A stretch of 64,000 nt of DNA from Vibrio sp. 10N (GTDB taxonomy: Bacteria; Pseudomonadota; Gammaproteobacteria; Enterobacterales; Vibrionaceae): positions 2,790,001 to 2,854,000 of the forward strand of contig NZ_BTPM01000001.1 of NCBI RefSeq assembly GCF_036245475.1, read 5' to 3'. The position numbers and the translations under genes were made by a program. This document shows, piece by piece, positions 29,566 to 39,374 of this stretch. The notes beneath the pieces were generated by a model that did no database searches, was not told where the DNA came from, and saw only the letters and a list, made by a program, of their open reading frames with translations. The stretch's first letter is position 1. Every line of letters starts with the position of its first letter.

Positions 29566-30039
29566 TTAAACGTAAGCAACCTTGTCAATTTCGAAGTCTT
29601 TTTGACCACCAGGCGTCACGATAGTCACTTCGTCACCTTCCATTTTACCGATAAGGCCACGAGCGATTGGTGAGCTTACTGAGATACGACCAGCTTTGAT
29701 GTCCGCTTCGTCATCACCCACGATTTGGTAAGTCTGCTCAGCATCCGTATCGATATCAATTAGAGTAACCGTCGAACCAAAGATGATCTTGCCCGTGTTA
29801 TCTAGCTTGGTCACGTCAATCACTTGCGCGACAGAGAGCTTGTATTCGATATCACGAATTTGCGCTTCACAGATGCCCTGCTCTTCACGAGCCGCATGGT
29901 ACTCTGCGTTCTCTTTTAGGTCACCAAGTTCACGCGCTTCTGCAATTGCTTCAGAAATCTGTGGACGAAGTTTAAGTAGACGATCTAGCTCTTCACGTAG
30001 CTGCTGTTCGCCACGTACAGTCATTGGAACCTTTTCCAT
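29566..30039 (-). CDS. greA: Transcript cleavage factor GreA
   Basis: Rescues backtracked RNA polymerase by stimulating transcript cleavage (157 residues). The N-terminal coiled coil carries the tip motif [16 protein letters not shown] with its key acidic residues, and the C-terminal globular domain ends [14 protein letters not shown]. The ATG at 30039 with GAGG upstream matches [10 protein letters not shown]; the longer frame to 30207 is leader. The leader contains hairpins that may attenuate transcription. Confidence 0.97.
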   Translation of the reverse strand: MEKVPMTVRGEQQLREELDRLLKLRPQISEAIAEARELGDLKENAEYHAAREEQGICEAQIRDIEYKLSVAQVIDVTKLDNTGKIIFGSTVTLIDIDTDAEQTYQIVGDDEADIKAGRISVSSPIARGLIGKMEGDEVTIVTPGGQKDFEIDKVAYV

Positions 30040-30055
30040 TATAACAACCTCTTTT

Positions 30056-30103
30056 CCAAAGCATCCTTTGGACAATAAAACCCTACTCAAGCAAGCCTGA
30101 GTA
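30056..30103 (-). promoter_or_regulatory. Hairpins in the greA leader (possible attenuator)
   Basis: The 422 bases between greA and dacB carry divergent promoters and no gene. On the minus strand TACTCAGG-CTTG-CTTGAGTA (30103-30084) is followed by GGGTTTTATTG, a terminator-like unit, and then CCAAAG-GATG-CTTTGG (30071-30056) just before the ribosome-binding site. E. coli greA has a leader terminator that yields the GraL RNA; this may be its counterpart. Confidence 0.45.
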
Positions 30104-30461
30104 CAATTTGAAAAATAAACTGGATTAAGCCTAGTGTAATCAATCCGTGGATACAAATCACTGAGATTCGGATACTGAGGCAACAAGGAAACACTTGCGG
30201 CCGACACTGGCTGTCATGCTCTTAAATCTAAAGACCAGAGTATATCTCTTTGAGCAACGCAACAATATAGCTTAGTTAACTTCGACTTCGCAAGGCCAAC
30301 CGCGTTGGCGATGGTACGAAAATGTGAGCGACGTAGTTTCCTATTATCAAAGCAGTACAAAGACTATTCGATAGAACTTTTTGCGAAAATTTAACGCTTT
30401 ATCTCGACTTAATAGGTTGTTAGCCTACATTAAAACTAAGCCCGTCCTTGATGAATTTGCT

Positions 30462-31901
30462 ATGACACCTAAACTCTCGCTCACCTGCCTACTTCTGTTC
30501 TCTTCTGCGGCTTTTGCCAGTGGTGTCGAGGCAACGAAACACTTACCGTATGGAAGTCGAAGCGCGCAGCTCATCGCACCGCTATCCGCTCCTGAACAGC
30601 CGTTGATTGCGGATAATACCGATCAGTTTTTTCCACCAGCCAGTACGCTCAAAGTCGTGACAGCGCTCGCCGCGAAATTGGCATTGCCAGAGAGTTTTCG
30701 TTTCGAAACGACCCTCTATACCTCTGGAAACGATCTGATCATTCACTATTCTGGTGATCCTACCTTCAGCCGTGAATCATTGCGCAACATGCTCAAACAA
30801 GCAAAGTCAGAGGTGGGAGCACGGTTTAATAATATTTGGTTAGACAACAGTGTGTTCAGTGGTTACGAGCGCGGTGTCGGGTGGCCATGGGATATCCTTG
30901 GGGTCTGTTACAGTGCCCCTGCATCAGCGATAACTCTCGATGGCAACTGTGTTCAAGGTGCTCTCTATACCAATAGCAATGGTTCAACGCGCATCAACAT
31001 TCCCTCACACCAGCCGATCATCGCCACCACATCAGCCAAAACGGTCTCTAAACAAAACCAAGAGCAAACTCATTGCGATCTCGAGCTTGAAGTAAGCCCG
31101 AACAATCAATATACGCTCAGTGGTTGCGCCGTTGAGAGAAAGTCACCTTTACCATTAAAATTTGCTCTCTCTTCACCAGAACAATTCACTGTCGATGTCA
31201 TTAAGTCAGAATTACAGCGCTTAGGGGTGATACTTTCTGGAGAAGTAAAGGTAGGCACGCCGAACATCAAAAGCCAACACCCCTTATTTGTTCAGCGCTC
31301 ACGACCGCTTAATGACCTGCTTGCTGTTATGCTTAAAGACTCCAACAATCTTTATGCCGATAACATCACCAAAACTCTCGGAGCCACCTATTACAAGAAA
31401 CCGGGTTCGTTCAATAATGGCACCGAAGCAATCAAGGCTATTTTAAAAGAGCAAGCTGGCATTGACCTTGAACTGGCGGTACTGGAAGACGGCTCAGGTT
31501 TGTCACGCAATAACCGCGTCACAGCCAATCAAATGCAGCAAGTCTTAAGCTACATCCACCAAAATGACAGCGCACTCAAGCTTGCTCGATTGATGCCTGT
31601 ATCCGGTAACAACGGTACTCTAAAATATCGTTCAAGCATGCGAAAAGCGCCTATTAAAGGGGCATTGGTCGCGAAAAGTGGCTCACTGTTTGGTACTTAC
31701 AACATGATGGGGTTTGGCCTGGGGAGCAGAGGGGAGCGTGAGAGTTTGTTCGTTCAGTTTGTGACCGATTATCATCCAAAGAAATCTACGACGAGCCAAC
31801 CTGTTGAATCGCCTCTCACTCAATATGAGAAAGCCTATTATCGTCAAATCGTCGATTACAGTTACTCACTTGAGCGTTCAAACAACAAAGCGCAGCCGTA
31901 G
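30462..31901 (+). CDS. dacB: D-alanyl-D-alanine carboxypeptidase/endopeptidase PBP4
   Basis: A periplasmic class C penicillin-binding protein (479 residues) that trims and cleaves murein cross-links. The signal peptide is MTPKLSLTCLLLFSSAAFA. Active-site motifs are STLK (SxxK, near residue 65), SNN in KDSNNLYADN, and KSG in AKSGSLFGTYN where KTG is more usual. The ATG at 30462 was chosen because it opens the signal peptide; a TTG at 30381 starts a longer frame. The greA-dacB divergent arrangement matches E. coli. Confidence 0.94.
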   Translation: MTPKLSLTCLLLFSSAAFASGVEATKHLPYGSRSAQLIAPLSAPEQPLIADNTDQFFPPASTLKVVTALAAKLALPESFRFETTLYTSGNDLIIHYSGDPTFSRESLRNMLKQAKSEVGARFNNIWLDNSVFSGYERGVGWPWDILGVCYSAPASAITLDGNCVQGALYTNSNGSTRINIPSHQPIIATTSAKTVSKQNQEQTHCDLELEVSPNNQYTLSGCAVERKSPLPLKFALSSPEQFTVDVIKSELQRLGVILSGEVKVGTPNIKSQHPLFVQRSRPLNDLLAVMLKDSNNLYADNITKTLGATYYKKPGSFNNGTEAIKAILKEQAGIDLELAVLEDGSGLSRNNRVTANQMQQVLSYIHQNDSALKLARLMPVSGNNGTLKYRSSMRKAPIKGALVAKSGSLFGTYNMMGFGLGSRGERESLFVQFVTDYHPKKSTTSQPVESPLTQYEKAYYRQIVDYSYSLERSNNKAQP

Positions 31902-31910
31902 CTGCGCTTT
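31887..31910. terminator. Hairpin overlapping the dacB stop codon
   Basis: A perfect 10-bp stem (AAAGCGCAGC / GCTGCGCTTT) with loop CGTA; the TAG stop of dacB begins in the loop. It lacks a good T run and probably serves as a terminator for both dacB and the convergent mgtE-type gene. Confidence 0.7.
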
Positions 31911-31945
31911 GAGTATATTCACGCTTTTCGTAACATCCTGGTCAA

Positions 31946-32794
31946 TTAGGACAGCCCTAAGAAGTGGTTTACCACTGTAAAGTAAATCCACATCCCCGAT
32001 ATATCGACAATCGATGCCAGTACTGGGCTCACCAGTACTGCTGGGTCGAATTTAAAGACTCGGGCAATGATAGGTAACACTCCGCCTAAAGTCGTCGATA
32101 CTGTCACCTGAATAAACAGCGCAACCGCGATGGCCATTGCGATAAGGTTAATATCAAACCCACCCGCAGAATTCACATCGCCAAAAACCAGAATACGTCC
32201 AACCATCACTAAGGCGACGGCCGCTGCAAGGCACACCGCGACACGGCTCTCTTTCCATAGCACATCGAGCCATTGCCTTTTGCGAAGTTCGCCAGTGGCA
32301 AGGGCACGTATCACAAGCGTAGCGGCTTGAGTCCCCGTATTACCACCAGCTGCGGCAATTACAGGCATGTAAACAGCAAGCAACACCAGCTGACTTAAGG
32401 TGTCCTCATATTGGGCAATGATAAGGCCTGAAACGATACCAAGTAATGCCAATGTGATGATCCAGCCAATGCGCTGCTTAACGTGCTCAAGCACACCTGT
32501 AGTTAAATATCCGCCTGTCGTCTCCGCTTCTGAGTGGATCAACCCCAAGTGGTGTGCATAAAGTCTGGCTCGCTTGTCATGCCCTTGTAGATCGAGCTCT
32601 TCAATTAAGAACTGAACTTGTCCTAAGGCACAGTGTTGTAACACGCCTACAGCTTCATCAATCGGCATCACGGTTAACAAGTTTAGCTGCTGATCTGTGT
32701 CGTATTGTAGGAATGCTTTCGTTGCCGCACCGATCTCTTCTTCTGAGAAGCGAGGTGCTGCATTTTCAATGTATGTATTGCTCATTACCGTCAT
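31946..32794 (-). CDS. MgtE/SLC41-type Mg2+ transporter without CBS domains
   Basis: A 282-residue inner-membrane protein. Residues about 1-100 are soluble and resemble a shortened MgtE N-domain; residues about 110-282 contain five transmembrane helices with the signature PVIAAAGGNTGTQAATLVIRALATGE that lines the Mg2+ pore. The CBS pair that gates canonical MgtE is missing. GGGAG lies 8 bases before the ATG at 32794. A long structured leader with a 14-codon frame lies upstream, which suggests mRNA-level control by Mg2+. Confidence 0.85.
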   Translation of the reverse strand: MTVMSNTYIENAAPRFSEEEIGAATKAFLQYDTDQQLNLLTVMPIDEAVGVLQHCALGQVQFLIEELDLQGHDKRARLYAHHLGLIHSEAETTGGYLTTGVLEHVKQRIGWIITLALLGIVSGLIIAQYEDTLSQLVLLAVYMPVIAAAGGNTGTQAATLVIRALATGELRKRQWLDVLWKESRVAVCLAAAVALVMVGRILVFGDVNSAGGFDINLIAMAIAVALFIQVTVSTTLGGVLPIIARVFKFDPAVLVSPVLASIVDISGMWIYFTVVNHFLGLS

Positions 32795-32930
32795 GGCGAA
32801 TCTCCCGATTAGCGTTGGTAACGACCATCAAAACGTCAGCTCTCCATGGGCGCAGTTAGACACAGCACAGCTGCCATGCAACAAGCACACTTATAGAGTG
32901 ACTAAATAGAAGAAAGGAGAAAAATATCAG

Positions 32931-33033
32931 GGTGTTACAGAAAGGAATACACCTACCTCAACGGTAGGAGCGAAGATCGCAATTACCGACGTGAGGCTAT
33001 TCTTCTCCTTTCATACTAGGAGGATGGTCGGTA
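32931..33033 (-). promoter_or_regulatory. Structured leader of the mgtE-type gene
   Basis: On the minus strand: stem A, TACCGAC (33033-33027) with GTCGGTA (32990-32984), encloses CTCCT/AGGAG and most of a short reading frame; hairpin B, CCTACC-GTTGA-GGTAGG (32968-32952); hairpin C, GGTGT with ACACC (32953-32931), followed by CTGATATTTTT. B and C share two bases, so they compete. No match to the M-box consensus that I recall. It fills most of the 474-base gap to ispH. Confidence 0.5.
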
Positions 33034-33041
33034 TTGTTCAT
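32997..33041 (-). CDS. Candidate 14-residue leader peptide of the mgtE-type gene
   Basis: The frame reads MNNTDHPPSMKGEE then TAG. CGGAG lies 7 bases before its ATG. It is inside the structured leader, 202 bases upstream of the transporter start. The early acidic residue followed by two prolines and the closing Glu-Glu resemble leader peptides such as MgtL, where acidic and proline residues destabilise ribosomes at low Mg2+. Expression is not shown; this is an inference from position, ribosome-binding site and composition. Confidence 0.5.
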   Translation of the reverse strand: MNNTDHPPSMKGEE

Positions 33042-33215
33042 AGTTATCTCCGAAAAAACTACCCTACTGGTAGCGCGGCGTAGGATACCAAAATACGCTT
33101 GTGAGTAAAGTCCAATTTCGGTATAGAAATCTTTTTTTACTTTTGTTCATATAAGTGTCATTTCAAAGGCAAAAACTCGTTGTTTTACTTCATCCATATA
33201 CGACAAAAAATGCAA

Positions 33216-33247
33216 TAAAAAACGCCGCGTAGGAAACGCGGCGTTTT
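33216..33247 (-). terminator. ispH terminator
   Basis: A perfect 9-bp stem ACGCCGCGT / ACGCGGCGT with a short loop is followed on the minus strand by a T run, 22 bases after the ispH stop. Confidence 0.9.
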
Positions 33248-33268
33248 CAATAGACATTGATATCAAGA

Positions 33269-34225
33269 TCAATCGACAACCTTCACCTGAAGCTCTCTTG
33301 GCACCTCAAAGAACATGTTCTCTTCACGGCCTAACACTTCTTCCACGTCATCAGCACCCAATGCTTTGATTCGGTCGATGATTTGATTAACCAGTTCTTC
33401 TGGTGCTGATGCACCCGCGGTCACACCAACCAGGCCTTTTCCTTCAAACCACTCTGCTTCAATCAGATCAGGCGTGTCTGTGAGGTATGCCGGTGTGCCT
33501 AGCTTTTCTGCAAGCTCTTTAAGACGCGTTGAATTCGAAGAGTTGGTCGAGCCTACGACAACCATAACATCCACAGCACTAGCAAGTTCACGGACTGCAT
33601 CTTGGCGGTTTTGCGTTGCATAGCAGATATCGTCTTTACGAGGACCTTGGATCTCTGGGAACACTTCACGAAGCTTATCAATTACATCCGCGGTTTCATC
33701 CACTGACAGCGTAGTTTGACTCACGTAGTGAAGGTTACTTGGGTCTTTAACCTTGAGCGTTAGTACGTCTTCTGGACGCTCAACAAGGTACATGCCGCCA
33801 GTCTCACTTGAGTACTGACCCATTGTCCCTTCTACTTCAGGGTGACCCGCGTGACCAATAAGCACTACTTCCATATTGCGGCGACTCGCACGAGCCACTT
33901 CCATATGTACTTTGGTTACAAGCGGACAAGTAGCATCAAATACAGTCAGTTCACGCGCTTTCGCTTCTTTGCGAACCGCTTGAGACACGCCGTGAGCCGA
34001 AAAGATCACAATGTTGTCATCAGGCACTTCGCTCAGTTCCTCAACAAAGATCGCACCACGCTGCTTTAGACCTTCAACCACAAAACGGTTGTGCACCACT
34101 TCATGACGAACATAGATTGGCGGCTGATACATCTCCAGCGCGCGCTCAACAATGCTGATCGCACGGTCTACACCCGCACAAAAGCCACGTGGGTTAGCTA
34201 GTTTAATTTTCATTTCATTACTCAT
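33269..34225 (-). CDS. ispH: 4-Hydroxy-3-methylbut-2-enyl diphosphate reductase IspH
   Basis: The last enzyme of the MEP isoprenoid pathway, a 4Fe-4S reductase (318 residues). The three cluster Cys are in [24 protein letters not shown] and [11 protein letters not shown]; the substrate motif NSSNSTRL is intact. The start may be the ATG at 34225 (MSNEMKIK) or the ATG at 34213. It is the last gene of the ribF-ileS-lspA-fkpB-ispH cluster, same order as E. coli. Confidence 0.97.
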   Translation of the reverse strand: MSNEMKIKLANPRGFCAGVDRAISIVERALEMYQPPIYVRHEVVHNRFVVEGLKQRGAIFVEELSEVPDDNIVIFSAHGVSQAVRKEAKARELTVFDATCPLVTKVHMEVARASRRNMEVVLIGHAGHPEVEGTMGQYSSETGGMYLVERPEDVLTLKVKDPSNLHYVSQTTLSVDETADVIDKLREVFPEIQGPRKDDICYATQNRQDAVRELASAVDVMVVVGSTNSSNSTRLKELAEKLGTPAYLTDTPDLIEAEWFEGKGLVGVTAGASAPEELVNQIIDRIKALGADDVEEVLGREENMFFEVPRELQVKVVD

Positions 34226-34272
34226 TGAGGAACCGCTATTACTTGTCGTATTTATCTGGGTCTATCTTGTCG

Positions 34273-34704
34273 TTATTCTACTTCGAGAATTTCAACTTCA
34301 AAGGTGACATCTTGTCCTGCTAACGGATGATTAAAATCCACCGTTACCGAATCGCCCGCAATATCCGTAATGATACCAGGGATCTCCATGCCATCAGGAC
34401 CTGAGAAGGCCATTATTGTACCGACTTCAACTTCAGAGTCACCTACAAACTTTGCGCGATCCATATGATGGACGTTATCTGGGTTTGGCATGCCAAACGC
34501 GTCGGCCGCTTTTAGTTCAATCGATTTGCTGTCACCCGATGCTAGACCTACCAGACATTTTTCGAAGTTGTCACTTAAACTGCCATCACCAATAATAAAT
34601 TTGGCTGGCTTACCCATATTATGGGTACTGTCCGCGACAGAGCCATCGCTCAGTTTAATGGTGAAATGTAGGGTGACTGCGCTATCTTGGGAAATGATGC
34701 TCAC
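34273..34704 (-). CDS. fkpB: FKBP-type peptidyl-prolyl isomerase FkpB
   Basis: A SlyD-like prolyl isomerase of 143 residues: VTLHFTIKLSDGSVADST, then an inserted flap (FGMPNPDNVHHMDRAKF), then VDFNHPLAGQDVTFEVEI. A longer frame reaches 34800, but the GTG at 34704 has AAGGAAG at ideal spacing and gives the family's N-terminus, while the extension runs through the lspA terminator. It lies between lspA and ispH. Folding clients are unknown. Confidence 0.92.
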   Translation of the reverse strand: MSIISQDSAVTLHFTIKLSDGSVADSTHNMGKPAKFIIGDGSLSDNFEKCLVGLASGDSKSIELKAADAFGMPNPDNVHHMDRAKFVGDSEVEVGTIMAFSGPDGMEIPGIITDIAGDSVTVDFNHPLAGQDVTFEVEILEVE

Positions 34705-34785
34705 GTTACGGCTTCCTTGTGTTTTTGAGTCTGTGTCTTTCATTAATACGCACAGAGGCTCTTTATCATTTAGCTTGTTATATAA

Positions 34786-34819
34786 AAAAGCGCCGTGCAT
34801 ATCAACGCACAGCGCTTAA
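34786..34819 (-). terminator. Terminator between lspA and fkpB
   Basis: On the minus strand AAGCGC(T)GTGC pairs with GCAC(G)GCGCTT and is followed by TTTTTAT, 19 bases after the lspA stop. Partial read-through would be needed if fkpB-ispH depend on the upstream promoter. Confidence 0.75.
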
Positions 34820-34837
34820 GGTTATTCGCTATCTGCT

Positions 34838-35341
34838 CTACTTTTCATCTTTATTGCGAAAGCTGTCAATAATAATCATGGCAGCGCCGATGCAAATCGC
34901 CATATCAGCGAGGTTGAAAGCGGGCCAATGGTAATTGCCCCAGTAGAAGTCTAAGTAGTCAACGACAAAGCCATGAACAACGCGATCAAACACGTTACCC
35001 ACCGCACCACCGATGATCATCGCATAAGCGATGTTATTCCACTTCTCTTTCGCCGGTAGCTTGCTCATCCAATACGTCAGCATGCCAGTGACAACAAACG
35101 CGATGCCTGTAAACAACCAACGCTGCCAACCTGCTTGATCGCTCAGAAAGCTGAATGCAGCCCCATAATTGTGAACATAAAGCAGATTGAAGAATGGCAA
35201 AATCTCAATACGATTCGCCCAGCCATAGCCCATATTGTCCATGACCACGAGTTTGATGCTGATATCAGCAATAAAGATCACGACCGCTAGCCAAAGCCAG
35301 CGAACACCAGATTGTCGAATAGTGATTGCGGTTTCGCTCAT
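34838..35341 (-). CDS. lspA: Lipoprotein signal peptidase LspA
   Basis: An inner-membrane aspartyl protease that removes prolipoprotein signal peptides (167 residues, four transmembrane helices). The catalytic Asp pair lies in [11 protein letters not shown] and VVDYLDFYW. It follows ileS on the same strand after 137 bases. Its substrates here include NlpI, the Slp-like protein and perhaps DsbC. Confidence 0.96.
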   Translation of the reverse strand: MSETAITIRQSGVRWLWLAVVIFIADISIKLVVMDNMGYGWANRIEILPFFNLLYVHNYGAAFSFLSDQAGWQRWLFTGIAFVVTGMLTYWMSKLPAKEKWNNIAYAMIIGGAVGNVFDRVVHGFVVDYLDFYWGNYHWPAFNLADMAICIGAAMIIIDSFRNKDEK

Positions 35342-35417
35342 CTTTTTCCTTTACAGCCACCTAGGTAGCAAAAACTCAACGGATTATTGATTGGTATGTT
35401 CAATCAGTTTATAGATA

Positions 35418-35450
35418 AAAACAACCCCAGTAAAAACTGGGGCTGTTAAA
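35418..35450 (-). terminator. ileS terminator
   Basis: AACA(G)CCCCAGT / ACTGGGGTTGTT with a TTTT loop, a good GC-rich hairpin 30 bases after the ileS stop and followed by T-rich sequence on the minus strand. Confidence 0.8.
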
Positions 35451-35478
35451 TCTTTCAAAAGTTCCGAGCAGCTTAATG

Positions 35479-38307
35479 TTAAGCGAACTTACGAACTTCG
35501 CCTTCACCATCAACGTTAGATGCACAGCGACCACAAATCTTCTCGTGACCTGCGATGGTGCCTACGTCTGGAGTATGGTGCCAACAGCGATCACACTTCT
35601 CGTTTTCTGTTGCAGCAACTTCAACGAATAGACCTTCTAAATCGGTAGCTTTAGCAGCGTCAGTCTTCTCTGATGCAGACTTAACCGTTGCTGCTGACGT
35701 TAGTAGTACGAAACGCAGTTCGTCTTCTAGCTTGTTCAGCTTCGCCTGAAGTGCATCATCAGCAAACAGGGTGATTTCAGCCTGTAGTGCACCACCGATG
35801 GTTTTCTCGCTACGCGCCGCTTCTAGCTGCTTGTTTACTGCATCACGAACCGTTTGGATTTCAGCCCAGAATTCGTTGTTCAGTTCTTCACCTTCAGCAA
35901 GACCGAACAGGCCTTCGAACCACTCACCTGCGAACACGAACTTCTCGCGTTGACCTGGCATTTCGTTCCAGATTTCGTCAGCCGTGAACGACATGATAGG
36001 TGCCATCCAACGAACCAATGCTTCAACGATGTAGTAAAGCGCTGTCTGACAGCTGCGCTGTGCGTGGCCGCCCAGTTTCGCTGTGTACTGACGGTCTTTA
36101 ATCACGTCTAGGTAGAACGAGCCCATTTCGATAGAGCAGAACTGCATTAGACGCTGAGTCACGCCGTGCGTGTTGTACTCATCGTATGCTTTTACGATCT
36201 CTTCTTGAGCCGCTAGCGCGCGACCTACCGCCCAACGATCCAGTGCCACCATTTCTTCTGCTGGTACTAGGTCAGTTTCTGGGTTGAAACCGTTTAGGTT
36301 TGCTAGGAAGAAGCGAGCCGTGTTACGGATACGACGGTAAGCATCTGCAGAGCGTTTTAGGATTTCATCAGAAACCGCCACTTCACCCGTGTAGTCAGTC
36401 GACGCTACCCATAGACGCAGGATGTCTGCACCTAGCTTGTTAGTCACATCTTTTGGCGCAACAACGTTACCGATTGACTTAGACATCTTACGGCCGTGAC
36501 CATCAACCACGAAGCCGTGCGTTAGCACTTGCTTGTATGGTGCTTCGTCTTTCATCGCGATAGATGAAATTAGCGAAGACTGGAACCAGCCACGGTGTTG
36601 GTCAGAACCTTCTAGGTATAGGTCTGCACTGTTGCCGTTAAATTCTTCACGAGAATCAACAACCGAGTAGTGCGTCACACCAGAGTCGAACCACACGTCG
36701 AGTGTATCCAGAACTTTCTCGTACTGGTCAGCGTCGTCGCCCAGTAGTTCTGCAATTTCTACATCCCACCAAGCTTGAATGCCTTTCTCTTCCACTAGTT
36801 GAGCGACTTTTTCAATCAGCTCTAGCGTGTTTGGATGAAGTTCAGCTGTCTCTTTGTGAACGAACAGAGCGATTGGCACACCCCAAGTACGTTGACGAGA
36901 GATACACCACTCAGGGCGACCTTCGATCATACCTTCGATACGGCTTTGACCCCACTCAGGCATCCACTCAACACCTTTGATAGACTCTAGTGCTTTCGCA
37001 CGTAGACCCGCTTGGTCCATAGATACGAACCACTGAGGTGTTGCACGGAAGATGATTGGCGTTTTATGGCGCCAGCAGTGTGGGTAGCTGTGCTCGTAAG
37101 CGTGATGATGAAGTAGCGCACCTTTTTCTTTCAGTACTTCTACAACCGCATCGTTAGCTTTAAACACGTGCTGACCGGCAAATAGCTCAGTGTCAGGCAA
37201 GTAAACGCCGTTTGAGCCTACTGGGTTTGCTACTTCTAGATCGTATTTTTGACCAACCGCGAAGTCTTCTTGACCGTGACCAGGCGCTGTGTGAACCACA
37301 CCGGTACCTGATTCTGTCGTTACGTGATCGCCTAGGATCGCCGGAACAGTGAAATCGTAGAATGGGTGGTTGAACTGAGAAAGTTCTAGATCCGCACCTT
37401 TGGCAAAACCAAGGTTGTGGAAATGCTCGATACCCGCACGATCCATCACGTCTTTCGCTAGCTCAGAAGCCACGATAATACGCTCAGGGTTGTCGCCTTC
37501 AGTTTGGATAAGTACGTACTCAAGATCGTCGCGTAGACATACCGCGCGGTTCGCAGGCAGTGTCCATGGCGTTGTTGTCCAGATAACAATTGAGATGTCA
37601 CCTTGACCTTCATGACCTTCGCTTAGTGCAAATTTAGACAAAAGCGCCGCTTCGTCGGCCGCTTTAAAGCGTACGTCGATAGAAGGAGACACTTTATCTT
37701 TGTACTCAACTTCTGCTTCAGCAAGTGCTGAGCCACAGTCGGTACACCAGTGAACTGGTTTAAAACCTTTTAGTAGGTGGCCGTTATCAGCAATCTTACC
37801 TAGTGCACGAATGATGTTTGCTTCAGTTGCAAAGTCCATAGTGCGGTAAGGCTTGTCCCACTCACCAAGAATACCCAAACGCTTGAAGCTCTCTTTCTGA
37901 CCTTCAACCTGACCTGCCGCGTACTGACGACATTTCTCACGGAACTCTGCCGCCGTCACTTTTTGGCCTGGTTTGCCTACTTTCTTCTCTACCATCAATT
38001 CGATAGGTAGACCGTGGCAATCCCAACCAGGAATATATGGTGCGTCAAAACCTGAAAGTGTTTTGGATTTAATAATAATGTCTTTAAGAATCTTGTTTAG
38101 AGCGTGACCAATGTGAATGTCACCATTCGCATATGGAGGGCCATCGTGTAGAACGAAGGATTTTTTGCCTTTTTTAGCTTTACGGATCTCACCGTAAAGA
38201 TCTTCTTTGTACCAACGCTTAAGCATTTCTGGCTCACGATTGGCCAGGTTGCCGCGCATTGGAAACCCTGTTTCAGGTAGGTTCAGGGTATCTTTATACT
38301 CACTCAT
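35479..38307 (-). CDS. ileS: Isoleucyl-tRNA synthetase
   Basis: A class I synthetase of 942 residues, the usual bacterial length. The HIGH-type motif is [16 protein letters not shown] (about 58-73), the editing domain follows ([13 protein letters not shown]), KMSKS is in [12 protein letters not shown], and the C-terminal zinc site has CDRCWHH and CGRC. The last feature marks the zinc-binding, mupirocin-sensitive bacterial type. It lies between ribF and lspA. Confidence 0.98.
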   Translation of the reverse strand: MSEYKDTLNLPETGFPMRGNLANREPEMLKRWYKEDLYGEIRKAKKGKKSFVLHDGPPYANGDIHIGHALNKILKDIIIKSKTLSGFDAPYIPGWDCHGLPIELMVEKKVGKPGQKVTAAEFREKCRQYAAGQVEGQKESFKRLGILGEWDKPYRTMDFATEANIIRALGKIADNGHLLKGFKPVHWCTDCGSALAEAEVEYKDKVSPSIDVRFKAADEAALLSKFALSEGHEGQGDISIVIWTTTPWTLPANRAVCLRDDLEYVLIQTEGDNPERIIVASELAKDVMDRAGIEHFHNLGFAKGADLELSQFNHPFYDFTVPAILGDHVTTESGTGVVHTAPGHGQEDFAVGQKYDLEVANPVGSNGVYLPDTELFAGQHVFKANDAVVEVLKEKGALLHHHAYEHSYPHCWRHKTPIIFRATPQWFVSMDQAGLRAKALESIKGVEWMPEWGQSRIEGMIEGRPEWCISRQRTWGVPIALFVHKETAELHPNTLELIEKVAQLVEEKGIQAWWDVEIAELLGDDADQYEKVLDTLDVWFDSGVTHYSVVDSREEFNGNSADLYLEGSDQHRGWFQSSLISSIAMKDEAPYKQVLTHGFVVDGHGRKMSKSIGNVVAPKDVTNKLGADILRLWVASTDYTGEVAVSDEILKRSADAYRRIRNTARFFLANLNGFNPETDLVPAEEMVALDRWAVGRALAAQEEIVKAYDEYNTHGVTQRLMQFCSIEMGSFYLDVIKDRQYTAKLGGHAQRSCQTALYYIVEALVRWMAPIMSFTADEIWNEMPGQREKFVFAGEWFEGLFGLAEGEELNNEFWAEIQTVRDAVNKQLEAARSEKTIGGALQAEITLFADDALQAKLNKLEDELRFVLLTSAATVKSASEKTDAAKATDLEGLFVEVAATENEKCDRCWHHTPDVGTIAGHEKICGRCASNVDGEGEVRKFA

Positions 38308-38369
38308 CGATTCTTAATTCCGTTGTATTGGGCGAAAGTTAGACATTATGTTAGCGGTGGAATCTTCCG

Positions 38370-39305
38370 CTAACCCTTAAACTGATGTAGCCACACCCTT
38401 GCTACATCAGCATCCAATTCTATTTGCTGCTTAAGCAGCTCCAGTGATTCGAATTTTTTCTCATCACGGATTTTATGAAGCAGTGCCACTTCAATTTGTT
38501 GACCGTAGAGGTTGCCCTCGTAGTCAAAGATATGCACTTCAAGATCGGGTGTTGTCCCCGCAACCGTTGGCTTTTTGCCAATATTAGCAATGCCCGGTAA
38601 CGGCTTATCATCAACACCAAACACCTGCACCGCATAAACGCCACGGACAGGCACAACATAACGCTTAAGTGAAATATTGGCGGTTGGAAATCCAAAGCCA
38701 CGCGCTAACTTTTGACCGTGAGCAACACGCCCCGACAAAGTATAATGACGCCCCAACATTTCTGCGCTTACATCTAGCTCGTCATTGGCAAGGGCCTGAC
38801 GAATGGCCGTCGAACTGACTCGAGTCGTTTCAACACGAAAACTTGCCGTATTCACCACCTCGAAACCAAACTCTTCTCCCGCTTTTTGAAGCATTTCGAA
38901 GTTACCTTCGCGCCCCTTACCAAAACGGAAGTCATCGCCAATGACAAGGAACTTAACACCCAATTTGTCTACCAACAAGTCTCGAATAAAAGACTCAGGA
39001 GTTAGGCTGGCAAATCGTTGATTAAAGTTCACGCACAGCAGGCGATCCAGCTCCATTTTTTCAAGCAGTTCGTACTTATCACGTAGACGAGTCAAGCGTG
39101 CTGGTGCTTTATCTTTGGCAAACAGCTCCATAGGTTGTGGTTCGAATGTCATCACAACCGCTGGCAAACCGAGCTGCGACGCTCTCTGTTTTACCTGACT
39201 CAACACTCGCTGATGCCCTAGGTGGACACCGTCAAAATTGCCGATGGTTAAAACGCAGCCATGGTGCTGATTTTTAAGGTTATGTATGCCTCGAATGAGT
39301 TCCAT
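38370..39305 (-). CDS. ribF: Bifunctional riboflavin kinase/FAD synthetase RibF
   Basis: Makes FMN and FAD from riboflavin (311 residues). The N-terminal FAD synthetase has LTIGNFDGVHLGHQ and ISSTAIR-like VSSTAIRQAL; the C-terminal kinase has GFPTANI and the flavokinase signature around PGIANIGKKPTV. The ATG at 39305 (MELIRGIHNL) matches the family; the longer frame to 39368 does not. It is downstream of murJ. Confidence 0.96.
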   Translation of the reverse strand: MELIRGIHNLKNQHHGCVLTIGNFDGVHLGHQRVLSQVKQRASQLGLPAVVMTFEPQPMELFAKDKAPARLTRLRDKYELLEKMELDRLLCVNFNQRFASLTPESFIRDLLVDKLGVKFLVIGDDFRFGKGREGNFEMLQKAGEEFGFEVVNTASFRVETTRVSSTAIRQALANDELDVSAEMLGRHYTLSGRVAHGQKLARGFGFPTANISLKRYVVPVRGVYAVQVFGVDDKPLPGIANIGKKPTVAGTTPDLEVHIFDYEGNLYGQQIEVALLHKIRDEKKFESLELLKQQIELDADVARVWLHQFKG

Positions 39306-39374
39306 GAAACGACTAAACCACCTGCTTAAATAAATGTTACGAGTGTGAAACTGACGGATTATAACCAATCATTG

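Noticed and set aside
30040..30207. 56-residue N-terminal extension of GreA
   Set aside because: The canonical MEKVPM start is at 30039; the extension runs through leader hairpins.
32870..32910. A second short frame (13 codons) in the mgtE-type leader
   Set aside because: It has an ATG and stop but no ribosome-binding site.
32931..33041. M-box riboswitch upstream of the MgtE-type gene
   Set aside because: I could not find the conserved M-box core; a leader-peptide mechanism fits better. A covariance-model search would decide.
34705..34800. 32-residue N-terminal extension of FkpB
   Set aside because: It overlaps the lspA terminator; the GTG at 34704 has AAGGAAG at ideal spacing and gives the family length.
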